From contig NC_134538.1 in NCBI RefSeq assembly GCF_050624435.1, positions 127,268,937-127,332,936 on the forward strand: DNA of 64,000 nt. The letters run 5' to 3'. Position 1 is the first letter of the stretch; the number at the start of each line of letters is the position of its first letter. This DNA comes from Tenrec ecaudatus (Eukaryota > Chordata > Mammalia > Afrosoricida > Tenrecidae). Under the pieces are notes generated by a model. It was not told the origin of the DNA, did no database searches, and saw nothing but the letters and a program-made list of their open reading frames with translations. Position numbers and translations under genes: made by a program. Below are positions 1 to 11,536 of this stretch, piece after piece.

Positions 1-620
1 TCTCTGCTGGTTCATGATGTCTATGCTATGACTCAGGTTTGTACACACAGTGCCTACCAGTTTGGAGACAGCAAGAGCGTTTACTGATGGTGGAAAGGGG
101 CACCTTTTCCTTGGGGTCTTGTTTTTTGACATTACAACAGACAAATAATGGACTGTAAATGCCAGGACTTTAGCAGCCCATTAGAAAGCACGTGTCTATA
201 GCAAAGGTAGGGTGACAAGGTTCAGCCTCCTGTTCCCAGAGTCCATAGTAGGTGCTCAGGACATTTTGCTGAGTACAGAATCCAATCAATGATTCTCCGG
301 CCCAGTAGGGGGGCGGGGTGAAGTGGGGGTGGTGAGCCCTGGTGGCAGATTGGTTATTCCTTGGGCTGCTAATCCCAAGAACTCACCAGGGCCTGTAGCC
401 ATCACCCCTGAGTCATTCTCAGTCAAATTTAAGGTGGTCCAAAAAGAACTCTGCTCCCCAAATAATTAACCATCTCCTCTACACTCTAGCTAAAAGCCTT
501 CCCTCCGTTGTTTTATTTGAAAGTGTTCTTTCACATTAAGGCTTAGAATCTCCTAAAATCTCTATGAAAAAAAGCATTTTTAAAAAAACAATAAAAATTC
601 AGGCGCGTTAACCCACACAA
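1..620. other. Intergenic sequence, no gene seen
   Basis: Mostly unique. A MIR-end-like tract (ccatagtaggtgctcaggac) lies near 233-290. No coding frame, RNA gene or strong promoter signal. Confidence 0.6.
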
Positions 621-895
621 GCTCTGGTGGCAGAGTGGTGCCGGTTGGGCTGTGACCCACCAGGTCAGCAATTCGAAACCTCCAGTGTCTACTTGGCGGA
701 ATGAGGGAGTTTTTGTTGGTTGGTTGGTTTCCTTAAGTGTTTTTAAAAATCATTTTATTGGGAGCTCCTACAACTCAATGATGAAGTTTTTATAAAACTC
801 CTATGAAAAGTTAATGTCTAGGAAACCCACGGGGCAGCTCTGTGTTCTATAGAGTCCGTAAGAGTTGGCATGGACTTGATGCCAATGAGTTTTTA
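621..895 (+). mobile_element. AfroSINE, split by a short insertion
   Basis: Head ctggtggcagagtggtgccg...ggtcagcaattcgaaacctcc (tRNA-like B-box region gttcgaa) and tail gggcagctctgtgttctata...gttggcatggacttgatgcc. This family is the Afrotheria-specific tRNA-related SINE. About 35 copies in the window explain most small ORFs and most of the 'ccaccagc...gctctact' phrases. Interrupted at 741-799. Confidence 0.75.
741..799 (-). mobile_element. Family A 3' tip inside an AfroSINE
   Basis: Only ttttaaaaatcattttattg ggagctcctacaactc is present, interrupting an AfroSINE whose two halves lie on either side. Confidence 0.5.
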
Positions 896-2412
896 AGTGC
901 AAATTAGTCTTGATTAGTTGATCAGATTTTTCAACAGAGGAGGGCAGAGGGAGAAGAAGTATAGACGGGATAAGAATTGGGGAAGGACAGAAAGGGGGTC
1001 TTATTTTTGATAAGGAGGCAGGACATTTTAAAGTTGAGGCCATCGAAGTTCAGAAAGGTAAGCCTTCCCTGAGTAAATTAATGAGTCCTGGCCCTCATGT
1101 TGCCTCCACCTGATACGTGCTTGGCTTCTGCTGAAAATGTCAGGCTGCAGGTACCCCACAAGTGTTAGTTCCACCTTAAACCTTGTACAGCTCCTGAGCT
1201 ATGGCTGCCGTGTGACACCATGGAGCAGATAGGAGTATTGTCATTAATATAATGGTTAGTCGCTAGTATAATAGATTGTATTGAACTGTTCATATTGCCT
1301 CAACATAGATTTGCTGGGCATCTGTGATGTATCAGGCACCGTTCTAGGCCTCAGGGATATAATGGCAGAGAAGGAATTCATTGAAATTACATTCTCGGGG
1401 AAGAATAAACAAAATAAGTGCGTAGCACTGAGAGCATGTCAGATGGAGAAAAACAGGGAAGGTGAACGGGAATGTAAGATTGGGAAAGTGGTCAATGTGA
1501 TTTTTATCTTAGTGGCCAGGGATGGCTTTATAGAGATGCTGACCTGTGAGTCGTCTCAAGGGAGGTGAAGGTAGAAGCCATGAGGATATGGGGGTCCTAG
1601 GGAATGATGGGTTCAAAGGCTCCAATATATAAAAATCAATGGTTTATAGCTAAGAGAACCCTGAGTAAGAAACGTTTGGTTTGGTGGCTCGTGCAGGCAT
1701 AGCTTCTTACCAAAGAGGATAAGTACTTTGTTAAGAGATAGGCCAATAGTTACCAGGGCAGAGATCAATATTTGAATCTTGGACTATGGTGCAGGTAGGG
1801 AATAATCTTTTTAAATCCCCTTTTCATTAGGAAGGGTTTTAACTTATTAATAATTTAACTGACTCTGAGATGTTGCATAATGTATTGATCAAGGCAGGTT
1901 TCTGTCTATTGAAGCCATGCTTCGGGTCAGTCTGTGCATCGCACAGAGCAGAGGTTTTTTGAGTACATGCAGATCACCCTTATGTGCCAGGGTACAATTG
2001 AGACTATTGGCTCAAACATCATGGAAGTCACCCCAGAAGCCTTTCAACTCAGAAGAATTGCACCCATGGAGACTCTGATTTGCAGTGGCTCGGGTGCCCG
2101 TGCAGTTCAGCATGGCACCAACACTGTTAGGCTTCTGTGACCATGAGATCGTCACAGTACTTGGTTTTTGGAGGTGTTGACACAAAGGCTGTGTCAACTT
2201 CCGCTACTGTTGATTTGATTTGGTTGCTATAGGCAAGACCTCTTCTTGGACCACACATTTATGAAGTAATCATAATACTGGAAACAGATATTCTTAACTC
2301 AGCACCTCAGAGAAATTTCAAGTCATAAGAATCATTTTATTGCATTTCTTATGTTGATGTCTGAATCATTACAATCTTTAAATATCCATTTTAAATAATG
2401 CTAGGAAGACAA
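896..2412. other. Intergenic sequence outside listed repeats
   Basis: Apart from the L2 piece, unclassified. The 68-codon frame at 1934-2140 has no recognisable similarity. Confidence 0.55.
1285..1545 (+). repeat. L2 fragment
   Basis: tcaggcaccgttctaggcct cagggata, then ataatggcagagaaggaatt and gaacgggaatgtaagattgg follow the L2 3' order. Old and diverged. Confidence 0.5.
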
Positions 2413-2949
2413 AACACACAACACTCCTCTAATCCTTTAATGCTTCCTCCCCCACACCACCAGCCCCTTATGACCCCAGTGCTATCCTACAAATCTGTCT
2501 AGACCAGAGCATGTACACTAGTACAGATAAGAACTCTCTACACAAGGAATCCAGGGTAGATACCCTTCAAGACCAATAATGAGAGTATCAATACCACGAG
2601 GAAAGGGGAAAGGTGGGGGAGAAGGGGAGCAAAGGGAAACTGGTTGCTATGATTGATGTACAATCCCCCACTTGTGGGGGGAACAAAGAACGGAAACATG
2701 GGTGAAGGGAAACAACAGAAGGTGTAAAATATGAAAATAAAAATAATTTATAAATTATCAAGGGTTCATGAGGGTAGGAGCGGGGGCATGGAGGGGGAAA
2801 AAGAGGAGCTGATACCAAGGGTTCAAGTAGAAAGAAAATGTTTTGGAAATGATGATGGCAACATATGTACAAATGTGCTTGATACAATTGATTTTATAAG
2901 AGCTGTAAGAGCCTCAATAAAATTTTTAAAAGTTTTAAAAAAAGAAAGA
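2413..2949 (+). mobile_element. LINE-like family 'A' 3' end (537 bp)
   Basis: First copy of the most abundant large repeat here, called family A in this annotation. Sense-strand landmarks: tgcttcctcccc, agaccagagcatgtacact, ggaatccagg, gataccang-rich purine tract, aataatttataaattatcaagg, gatgatggcaac, then gagcctcaataaaattttt and an A-rich tail. A poly(A) signal plus tail and L1-sized target duplications on other copies mark it as LINE-mobilised. No protein is recognisable. I do not know its database name. Confidence 0.75.
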
Positions 2950-3070
2950 ACTGTTTCTCCCTCCCCCTACCCATCCCCTATCACCCATAGCAGATGAGAT
3001 CTGTATCACTGGTTTTACCATTGGGACCTGGGGATTATGGTTATTTGCATTAGTAGGGGATGACAGTAGA

Positions 3071-3575
3071 TGTGGTAGTTACATAATCTGTTGTCAGCTT
3101 GAGACTATTAAGAGTGAAGGGGTGGAGTTTAGCCTATGAATCAGGTCACAGCTTGATGACCTCATTTGTAGGGGCTAAGGAGATAAATAACTCACTGGAG
3201 GTGGGACACACACTCCCTCCCCATGAGACATTTCTGCTGACAAGACATATGGAGCTATGGTAGAGTCCTGGAGCTGGAGGAGCCACTTGGAGACCCCTGC
3301 CAGCATTGAGATGGTGCCATTACTACTTGATCCACAAGTCTTACCACCCTCTGGCCTGTCATCTCCCTGCATTTGGCGTCATTGCATGTGTTGCAATAGT
3401 CTTAAGAGGAATTCATGGGCAAATATTGGGTTTAGGGGCTAATATTGACCTCATGGACTTGATCCAAACTGTGTGGGATGTTTTCTTAATGTACAATTGC
3501 TCTTTGTTATAAAGTGCTCTCTTACACACATGAATGTTGATGAATTTGTTTCTGTGGTCAACCTACACTAATACA
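3071..3575 (+). mobile_element. ERVL-like solo LTR (family B), 505 bp
   Basis: Old retroviral LTR without coding sequence. Starts TGTGGTAGTTACATAATC and ends ...CTAATACA, with flanks gtaga / ctaga (4 of 5 bases equal). Landmarks: gggtggagtttagcct, gatgacctcattt, tgatccacaagtc, ttgctctttgttataaag. Six further copies occur in this window. The assignment to an ERVL-type rests on TG...CA ends, 5-bp duplications and general likeness. Confidence 0.7.
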
Positions 3576-4194
3576 CTAGATAAATGCAAATGTTTGGTTC
3601 TTGACAAATAGCAAACCTGTCTCAATAACAGAGAACTCTTTGAAGCCCCAGATGTCCCAGTTAGCCCCCGAGCTCTTTAACTACCTTACAGGATGCAAGC
3701 CTGTCATTCTCATAGGCATCGTGATGTGGGAACAGAAACTATAGTAAGGTCAGTTCAGATGACCTGTTCTGTTTGTTTGTTTTCTTCCTTCCTGATGGCT
3801 TCCTTGACCTATCCCAGGCAGACGTGAGCCTGGATCCAGCCAAAGACTGTAACAAAATGAGCACATCTATGGGGAAATTCGCTGCTGCTTCATTTCACCC
3901 CAGAATCACCCCATGAGACCCTATATAGTAGGATATTTGACTTTGTTGCCTTTCAAATCACTTCGCCCATCCGAAGCCCTAATCCCTTTAGCGTGTGTAG
4001 GGCAGCGTGACAGGGAGCACCCGGTGGATTTTACGCTGGGTGAGGTCCTCATGCAGAGGTTCAGGACTACTCAACCTGAACTCAGTGAAGTGTGACTGCA
4101 AGGGAAGGAGGAGAAAACACAAGAAGATGAACTCAAGAAAGTAGGGGTCCAGCCTTGACATTGTGCACTTGACTTCAAGTAAAGTCTGTTTATG
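3576..4194. other. Intergenic sequence, no feature recognised
   Basis: Unique-looking, with no convincing ORF or repeat. Confidence 0.55.
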
Positions 4195-4363
4195 AAAGCC
4201 TTCATAGTGCTGTCAGGTAAGTGTTGGACTACCAACCACTAAGTGTGTAGTTTAAGCCCATTAGTCACTCCATGACAGAGGAAGTTTAAAGATTTACATT
4301 CTCGGAAATCCCAATTAGGTTTGCTCTGCATCAGAATCAACTCTATGGCGGTGGGCTCTAGGG

Positions 4364-4365
<2 letters not shown>
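4195..4365 (+). mobile_element. AfroSINE with TA-repeat tail
   Basis: gctgtcaggtaagtgttgga to catcagaatcaactctatgg cggtggg, running directly into the 87-bp TA array, which probably grew from the SINE tail. Confidence 0.8.

Positions 4366-4452
<87 letters not shown>
4366..4452. repeat. (TA)n microsatellite, about 43 units
   Basis: Pure TA/AT alternation for 87 bp, between an AfroSINE tail and an LTR edge. Length in the assembly may not be exact. Confidence 0.97.
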
Positions 4453-4453
<1 letters not shown>

Positions 4454-4615
4454 CACTGGTTTTGCTCCTCTAGAGAACCCAGCCTAAGACATTTGGTATC
4501 AAGAATGGTTGTAGAGAAGCAAATTAATAAGAATGAGTTTCCTGAATTTGTTCTAATGTGTGGCTATCTTAAAGTAGCTAAAGGGTTTGTCTCCAGTAGG
4601 AAGGCTAAACTCACT
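4453..4615 (+). mobile_element. LTR edge plus ERVL-like primer-binding-site tract
   Basis: cctctagagaacccagccta agacatt is followed at 4494 by tggtatcaagaatggttg. ERVL elements use a tRNA-Leu primer site of the form tggtaccaggagtgg directly after the LTR. The match is partial, and no retroviral protein is readable downstream. Inference. Confidence 0.4.
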
Positions 4616-4616
4616 G

Positions 4617-4735
4617 CCATCAAGTCAAGTTCAAGGCTATACATCTTTACAAGAGCATATAACCTCAATTTTCTCCCAAGGCGAGGCTGGTGGGTTTGAA
4701 CCATTGACCCCATGGTTTTCGATCCAATGATTACT
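4617..4735 (-). mobile_element. AfroSINE, shortened
   Basis: ccatcaagtcaagttcaagg ctatacatctttac then ttctcccaaggcgaggctgg tgggtttgaacc. About 30 bp of the middle are missing. Confidence 0.75.
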
Positions 4736-4986
4736 GGACATCAGCATGGCATGAGGTGGAAATAGAAATACATAAAATATCACCACCACCGGGTCAAATG
4801 TTTGTAAGACACAAGACACTGAGTGATTTAATATTTTTCTCGACTTTGGTTAGGTTGAGAGTGATAAGGAAGCTGGTTGGTTGGTCTTAATTTCACTAGA
4901 CAACATAGAGAAAGAGATTAATTCAGAACTTCAGGCACAGGCTCAAATATTGTATCCAAGACCTAAAAGTTGTCACTTAAACCCTG

Positions 4987-5491
4987 TGTGTAAGTACGGG
5001 TTGACTAGAAAAATAAATTCATAGACACTCATATGTGTGTAAGAAAGAGCTTTATATACAAGGGCAATTGAATATTGAGAAAACATCCCAGCCCAGTCTA
5101 TATCAAGTCCATAAGTCTGATATTAGCCCATATGTCTGATACCAATCTATAAAGTCCTATTTAGACTCATGAAACATATGCAATGACACCGAATGCAGGA
5201 AGATCACAGGCCAGTGTGTAAGAAGTCTTGTGGATCCAATGGCATTGTAAGAATCTCAGCACTGGCAGGGGTCTCCATGGATCTCCTCCAGCTCAAAGAA
5301 CTCATGTAATTCCATGTATCTTGTCAACTGCAATGTTTCTCGGGGAGTGAGTGTGCCCTGCCTCCAGAGAACTATCTCTCTCCTTCGGGTCTCCAAATGA
5401 GGCCATCAAGCTGCAACTTGATTGACAGACTAAACTCCACCCCTTCATTCGTAATCCTCTCAAATTGACAACAGATTATGTAACTACCATA
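4987..5491 (-). mobile_element. ERVL-like solo LTR (family B) with perfect 5-bp duplication
   Basis: 505 bp, flanked by CCCTG at 4982-4986 and 5492-5496. On the + strand it starts tgtgtaagtacgggttgact and ends cagattatgtaactaccata. This copy defines the family boundaries. Confidence 0.85.
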
Positions 5492-5556
5492 CCCTGTAAG
5501 TCTTATTTCTTGGAACCATTGACTCGCTTCTGCCAACAGAACCAGCACCCTTACTT

Positions 5557-7155
5557 GTATTGGAAGTTGTTGCTATTAGGTGCCTTGGATTCAGGTCTGA
5601 CCGTATGCGTTACAGAAAGAAACACAGCTCAGTCCTCAGCCATACTCACAATTGATCTTATGTTTGAGCCCATTGTTGTAGCCACTGTGTTAATCCATTT
5701 CAACGAGGGTCTTTCTCCTTTAGGGTTGTTCCTGTACTTAACCAAATATGATGGCCTTTTCCAGAACTGGTCGCTCCTGACAACATGTCCAAAGTACTTT
5801 CACCACCCTTGCCTCCAAGAGGCAATCTGACCAAGTTTCTTTTGGCAGTCAATGGTACTTTCAAGATTCTTCACCAGCATTGTGATTCGATTCTTCTTTG
5901 GTCTGTCTTATTCAATGTCCAACTTTCACGTGCGTATGAAGTGATGGGAAATTCAATAGCTTGAGTCAGGAGCATCTTAATACTCAAAGGAACCTCCTTA
6001 CTTTTCCAAGTCTTGTGCAGCAGATTCACCCAACGCAATGTGTCATTTCATCTCTTGACAGTTGGTTCCATGAGTGTTGATGGTGGATCCGAGTAAGATG
6101 AACTCCTTGACAACTTCAGTCTTTTCTCCACTTATCATGACGTCATCTGTTAGGCCTTCTTGTAAAGATTTTGGCTTCCTTTAAATTGAGTTTTAATCCA
6201 TTCTGAAGGTTGCAGACCTTGATCTTTATCAGCAAGTTTCCTCACTTTCAGTAAGCAAGATTGTGATATCTGCATATTGAAGGTTGTTAATCAGCCTTCC
6301 TCCAAACCTGATGCTGCATTCCTCTTCATAGAAGCCAGTTTCCCTGATTATGTGTTCAGCACACAGATTGATGAGTATGATGAGAGAATACAACCCTGTA
6401 GCTCCACTTGCTGATTTTAACTGTATTCTATTCACACAGCTGCCTCTTGACCGAGTACAAGTTCCTCGAGAGCACAGTGAAGTGTTCTGCAATCCCCATT
6501 CTCGAAGCTATTCCGAGTTGGTGATGACCCACGCCGTTGAAAGCCTTTTCCTAGTCAGACACCTTTCTGGTATTCTCTCCTTTGAGCCAAGATCCATCTG
6601 GCATCAGCCATGACATCCCTTGTTCCATGTCCTCTTCTGAATCCAACCTGAAATCTGGCAGCTCCCTGTCAATGTACTGCTGCCACTGTTGTTGAATGAC
6701 CTTCAGCAACATTTTACTTGCATTTGACATCAAAGGCATTGTTCTATAATTTGCACATTCTTTTGGATTACCTATCTTTGGAATGGGTACAAATATGGAT
6801 CTCTTCTAGTCAGTTGACTAAATAGTTGTCTTTAAAATCTCTTGGCACAGAGGAGTGAGAGCTTCCAATATTTCATCAGCTTGTGAAACATTTCTATTGG
6901 TATTCCATCAATTCCTGGAGCCTGGTTTTTAGTTAATGCTGTTAGTGCAGCTTGGACTTCTTCCTTCAGTGTCAATGATTATATACTACCTCTTGAAATG
7001 ATTGACTATCAAGTAGCTCTTCTGGGTACAGTGATGCTCTATGCTTTCTATATTCTTAGAATGTTTCCTGCATTGTTCAATATTTTGCCCTGGGAGACTT
7101 TGAATATTGTACCTCAAGGCTTGAATTTTTTCTTGAATTCTTTGAGCTATAGGAT
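5557..7155 (-). mobile_element. RTE-type LINE remnant, 3' part with reverse-transcriptase pieces
   Basis: Minus-strand frames at 6551-6739 and 6229-6492 resemble RTE reverse transcriptase. One has KVIQQQWQQYIDRELPDFRL, the other GGRLINNLQYADITIL, in which the YADD catalytic box has decayed to YADI. Non-coding strand phrases such as cctgacaacatgtccaaagta are typical of the RTE 3' section. The fragment is split by the LINE-like insertion at 7167-8218 and continues at 8230. It is dead: many stops and frameshifts. Confidence 0.8.
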
Positions 7156-7166
7156 ATGCTGAGTGT

Positions 7167-8218
7167 ATATAGTGTCTGGGATCTTGAAAGCTTGAGGATG
7201 AACAAGTGGCTATCTGGCTCAGAAGCAACGGAGCCTCCATGGAAGAAGCACACCAGCTTGTGTGATCACAAGGTGCTGAAGGGATCAGTTATTATCCATC
7301 AAAGAACAAAAAAATCATATCATTGTGTGCTCACCTCCCCAATACGATCACTGAAGACAAATGGATGTATAAGAAAATGTGGTGAATAAAGGTGATGGTG
7401 TCTGGCTATCAAAAGATGTAGCATCTGAGGTGTTAAAGGCTTGAAAGTAAACAGGTGGCCATCTGGCTAATAAGCACAAAGCCCACATGGAAGAAGCACA
7501 CCAGCCTGTGTGATCACGAGGTGTGGAAGGGATCAAGTATCAGGTGTCAAAGAACAAAAAAACAAATAATTGTGAATGAGGGGAGTGCAGAGTAGGGACA
7601 CAAGACCCATCGGTAGGCAAATGGACATCCCCCTTACAGAAGGGTCGCAGGGAGGAGACGAGCCAGTCATGGTATAGCGTAGCAATGATGAAACATACAA
7701 CTTTCCTCTAGTTCCTAAGTGCTTCCTCCCCCAACCCACCCCCCACTATCATGATCCCAATTCTACCTTACAAATCTGGCTAGACCAGAGGATGTACACT
7801 GGTCCAGATAGGAATTGGAAACACAGGGAATCCAGGGTGGATGATCCCTTCAGGACCAGTGGTGAGAGTGGTGATACTGGGAGGGTAAAGGGAGGGTGGG
7901 GTGGAAAGGGGGAACCGATTACAAGGATCTACATATAACCTCCTCCCTGGGAGATGGACAACAGAAAGGTGGGTCAAGGGAGACATCAGACAGTGTAAGA
8001 TATGACAAATAATAATTTATAAATTATCAAGGGTTCATGAGGGAGGGTGGAGGGTGGGGGGTAAATGAGGAGCTGATGCCAAGGACTTAAGTAGAGAACA
8101 AATGTTTTGAGAATGATGAGGACAACTAATGTACAAATGCGCTTTACACAATTGATGTATGTATGGATTGTGATAAGAGTTGTATGAGCCCCTAATAAAA
8201 TGATTAACTAAAAAAAAG
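7167..8218 (+). mobile_element. Family A copy inserted in RTE, with exact target duplication
   Basis: 1052 bp ending cctaataaaatgattaac plus A-run, flanked by a perfect 11-bp duplication atgctgagtgt (7156-7166 and 8219-8229). It disrupts the RTE remnant and is therefore younger. It contains two tandem copies (period about 249 bp) of the segment starting agtgtctggg. Confidence 0.88.
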
Positions 8219-8229
8219 ATGCTGAGTGT

Positions 8230-8660
8230 GTTCTTCTCTTTTGGTTTTTTAACTCTAGGTCTTTGCACATTTCACTGCAATATTTGACTGTGTTCTTATT
8301 TGCCTTTGACATTTTCTGTTTTTGAAATTTGCCTTTGACATTTTCTGTTCAGCTCTTTCACTTTGCTAGTTCTTCCATGTGCCGTAGCTTCTCTATGATC
8401 AAGAGCAAGTTTCAGAGTCTTTTCTGACATCCTCTTTGATCTTTTCTTTTTAATGACTATTTTATTTCTTCACATGTGATGTTCTTGATGTCCTCCCACA
8501 GCGTGTCAGCTCTGGTCATTATTGTTCAATACATCACATCTCTTCTTGAGATGTTCTCAAAATTCAGTGAGACATTCTCAAGGTGGTATGTTGGCTCTCG
8601 TGGACTTTTCTTCACCTTCAACAACCGACCCTGATCTCTTCCGTATTAAAGAGATTACCA
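8230..8660 (-). mobile_element. Continuation of the same RTE remnant
   Basis: Picks up where the upstream RTE fragment stops, after the duplicated target site at 8219-8229. No open frame of note. The assignment rests on continuity across the insertion and the same orientation. Confidence 0.5.
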
Positions 8661-8674
8661 AAAAAATCAAGCTT

Positions 8675-8850
8675 ACTTCCATCAAGTTGATTCCAACTCA
8701 GTGACCCAGAGTCCAGGGTGAAACTGCCCCCTGGCTTTCTGAGGCTTTAAATCTTCAGGGGAGCAGAAAGCCTCATTTTCTTCCTACAGAACAGTTGGGG
8801 ATTGAACTGCCAACCTCTCGTAGTTAGCAACCCAAGTGGACACCAAGGTT
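8675..8850 (-). mobile_element. AfroSINE
   Basis: catcaagttgattccaactc agtgacc through aactgccaacctctcgtagt tagcaaccc. Confidence 0.8.
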
Positions 8851-8934
8851 TACTTGCTAAACATGAGGCAGAGCTGCCTTGACAGCCCCACACAACAAGC
8901 ATATTGGCTGCACCCATCAGCCAGGGCTTCCAGT

Positions 8935-9230
8935 CACCCCACTTTTAGCAAGCAAGATTGTGGTATCTGCACATCTCAGATTGTTAATAAGCCTTCCTCC
9001 ACTTGAAACACAGCCTAGTCTTGCGCCCTCCTCCCAATTTTTGTTATGCTTAAGCCCATTTTTGCCGCCATTTTGTCAATCTGTCCTGTCACCGGTCTTC
9101 CTCTTTTTTCAGCGGCCTTCTACTTTGCCAAGCAGGAACTGGCCTCTTTTGATAAGCCTGTGAAGTCAACACGCATGAGACCAAGTCTTGCCATCATTGC
9201 TTCTGGTGGTATTTTTTGCATGACAGATTT
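8935..9230 (-). mobile_element. RTE fragment (second, rearranged)
   Basis: The tract agcaagattgtggtatctgc...gttaataagccttcctcc repeats the RT section seen at 6250-6305. It is followed by 3' sequence (gcttaagcccatttttgccg) normally much further on, so about 500 bp are deleted between. Confidence 0.6.
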
Positions 9231-9425
9231 TTAAAATCATTTTATTGGGGGCTCATAAAGCTCTTATCACAATCCATCCATCCATCCATCCATCCATCCA
9301 TCCATCCATCCATCCATCCATCCATCCATTGTGTCAAGCACATTTGTACATGTGTTGCCATCATCATTTTCAAAACATTTTCTGTCTCCTTGAGCCCTTG
9401 GTATCAGCTCCTCATTTTTTGGTTT
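9231..9425 (-). mobile_element. Family A 3' end with expanded CATC array
   Basis: Reverse orientation (ttttaaaatcattttattgggggctc). The short catccatcc present in other copies has expanded here to about 58 bp (9272-9329). Confidence 0.75.
9272..9329. repeat. (CATC)n microsatellite
   Basis: About 14 units, essentially pure, seeded from the short CATC repeat natural to family A. The Ile-His-Pro-Ser and Met-Asp-Gly-Trp reading frames over it are artefacts. Confidence 0.95.
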
Positions 9426-10239
9426 GCAGTCTGAATGCAATATATGTGGATTTTCTAGCAAAGCTGCCTCTCTCTCAAACCTGCATCCAACTCATTGTCT
9501 TCTGACCTTGGTTCTGGGGACGTGAGCCAGACACCTGACCTGCCAGTTTGGAGATTCACCAGCTTCCTTAGTCTTTTGAGTCAGCAGCCTTCATTGACCC
9601 TGCTCCCATGTGCGTTAGGACAAGTGGTGGAGAATAAATCTCTATATGAAAGAACTTCAGACAGTGAATGGAAGCATGACATTAAAGTGTAATGGAATTT
9701 TCTCACGAGCCTTTTGAAACCCCCTTCTACATATACTGCTCCGGATCTATTGCTGCCGAGAGCCCAGCCTAAGCTAGCACACCAACGTCAGGAAAAGGTG
9801 ATACAGAGCGGAGCAGCAGGAAGCACTGCAGTTGACATGTGCGTGTCACCCAGAAACCAATTGTGCAAACTGCCGCTACGGGCATTTTAGGAAGAGGAAA
9901 GAGCAAGGACACAGACTGCGGACTAAGAAAGGGAAAACGCTCGAGGAACAGAACAAAATAAAAGGCGTGTGAGCTGGGAACTTCTTCTGCTGAGCGCCTC
10001 GAATTGCTTAATGTGGAGAAGGTACAGCGATGACTTGGTCTCTAAGTGGAGAGGCGCGGCCAGGGTGTTCTGGAGAAGATGGCTCCTACTCTGCGGGGCA
10101 CAAAAAGGGGCAGCTCTGATGATGTGCCTGTGTCTACCAAACCGTGACGGCATAACTACCTTAGCATCTACTTCCTCCCACCCCCACCCGCCCCCTTCCT
10201 CCACCCCGGAAGTTCTCGGATAGGGCAGCGTCAACTCCT
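9426..10239. other. Intergenic, partly GC-richer
   Basis: A T-rich tract near 9695-9725 (ttttctcacgagccttttga) resembles one at 58450-58495 and may be an old DNA-transposon end. A C-rich tract lies at 10170-10210. Nothing coding. Confidence 0.5.
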
Positions 10240-10430
10240 CTGACTGCTGACTGAAAGGCTGGAAGATTGACTACACTCCGAGGTGCCTTGAAAGAAGGTC
10301 CTGGTCTACGCCTAAAACACCAGCCCATGAAACCCCACGGAGCACGGTTCGACGAGGGGTCGCCCTGAGTCAGAGCCACCAAGTTCATGACAATTCCCAT
10401 GGACCCTAGTATATCAGGGCACGGCGGCCT
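10240..10430 (+). mobile_element. AfroSINE-related SINE, second subtype
   Basis: Marked by gaggtgccttgaaagaaggt cctgg and gagcacggttcgacg...ggggtcgccctgagtcagag. The same subtype recurs at 43645 and 50450. Its tail is shared with AfroSINE, its body is not. Confidence 0.65.
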
Positions 10431-10474
10431 CTGTGTACAACATAAGATAAGGTGACACCGAACAAGATGCCCTT

Positions 10475-10760
10475 AAAGCCGTAAGCACGTTTGAGTCCGT
10501 TGTTGTAGCCATCGTGCCAATCCAGCTCTTGGCGGAGCTGCTTTTTCACAGACCCGCACCTTCCCAGGCATGATGTCCTTCTCCTGGACTGGTCCCTCCT
10601 GACAACCAGGACGCGAGACACAGCCCGACCAGCCTCCCTTCCACAGAGCAGCCGGGCTGTGTTTCTTCCGTGATGGCATTGTTCATTTTCCTGGAAGTCT
10701 ATGGTATGTTCCATATTCTTCACCAGGTTGGGAGGCAGTGCGTTCCTTTCTTTACAGAAG
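10475..10760 (-). mobile_element. RTE 3'-section fragment
   Basis: Contains gtccgttgttgtagccatcgtgccaatcc-like and gatgtccttctcc...ctggtccctcctgacaac-like phrases (gapped) shared with the RTE pieces near 5690 and 56840. No coding capacity. Confidence 0.6.
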
Positions 10761-10956
10761 TGGAAAAAGACTCAATACTGAATTTCCCAGCTGTCCTGGC
10801 AGCTAAGATGAAGACAGGTAACCTAGACATGGCCGTCAGCTGCACCTATCTGTGATGTTGACACTGGATCTCAGGATCTAAAGAATCAAGGCAGGGAAGA
10901 CTGTCTTCTAGCCCTGCAGGGGTGGCGATAGAAGGATGAAATTTCCAGGGACAGTG

Positions 10957-11471
10957 TGTGTGATAGTCTGGTGGACTAGAGGAACAAATCCAAGGCTACT
11001 CATATGTGTATGGGAAAGAGCTTTCTATAAAAAGTAATTGTGCATTAAGAAAACAGCTCAGCCCAGTCCAGATCAAGTCCATGGTCTGATATTAGCCCAT
11101 ATATCCAATACTAGTCCATAAATTCCTCTTTAGACTCACACAGCCATGCAATAATGCCGAGTCCAGGAAGGTCACAGGCCAGTGGGTGGAAAGTCTTGTG
11201 GATCCAGTGGCGGGAGAAGCATCTCAGTGCTGGCGTGGGTCTCCATGTGGCTGCCCAGCTCTCAGGACTCTGGCTACATCAGCGTAGCTCCATCAGGCTT
11301 GTTGTCAGTAATGTCTCTCAGGGAGTGAGCGTGTGTCCCACCTCCAGCGAGCTATTTATCTCCTTAGTGCCACCAAATGAGGTCATCAACCTGCAATCTG
11401 ATTAACAGGCTAAACTCCACCCCTTCATGCCAAATACTCTCAAATTGACAACAGATTATGTAACCACCACA
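10957..11471 (-). mobile_element. ERVL-like LTR (family B)
   Basis: Opens with tgatagtctggtggactaga and closes with cagattatgtaaccaccaca on the + strand. No duplication is visible, and the first bases merge with a short GT run. Confidence 0.75.
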
Positions 11472-11536
11472 GCATGTAATGTCAACACCACCTAGAGAGC
11501 ATCATTTCTCCAAATTTTACTGTCTAGCCTTCCCAT

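Noticed and set aside
9216..9505. Repetitive Ile-His-Pro-Ser proteins
   Set aside because: Translation of the CATC microsatellite in three frames.
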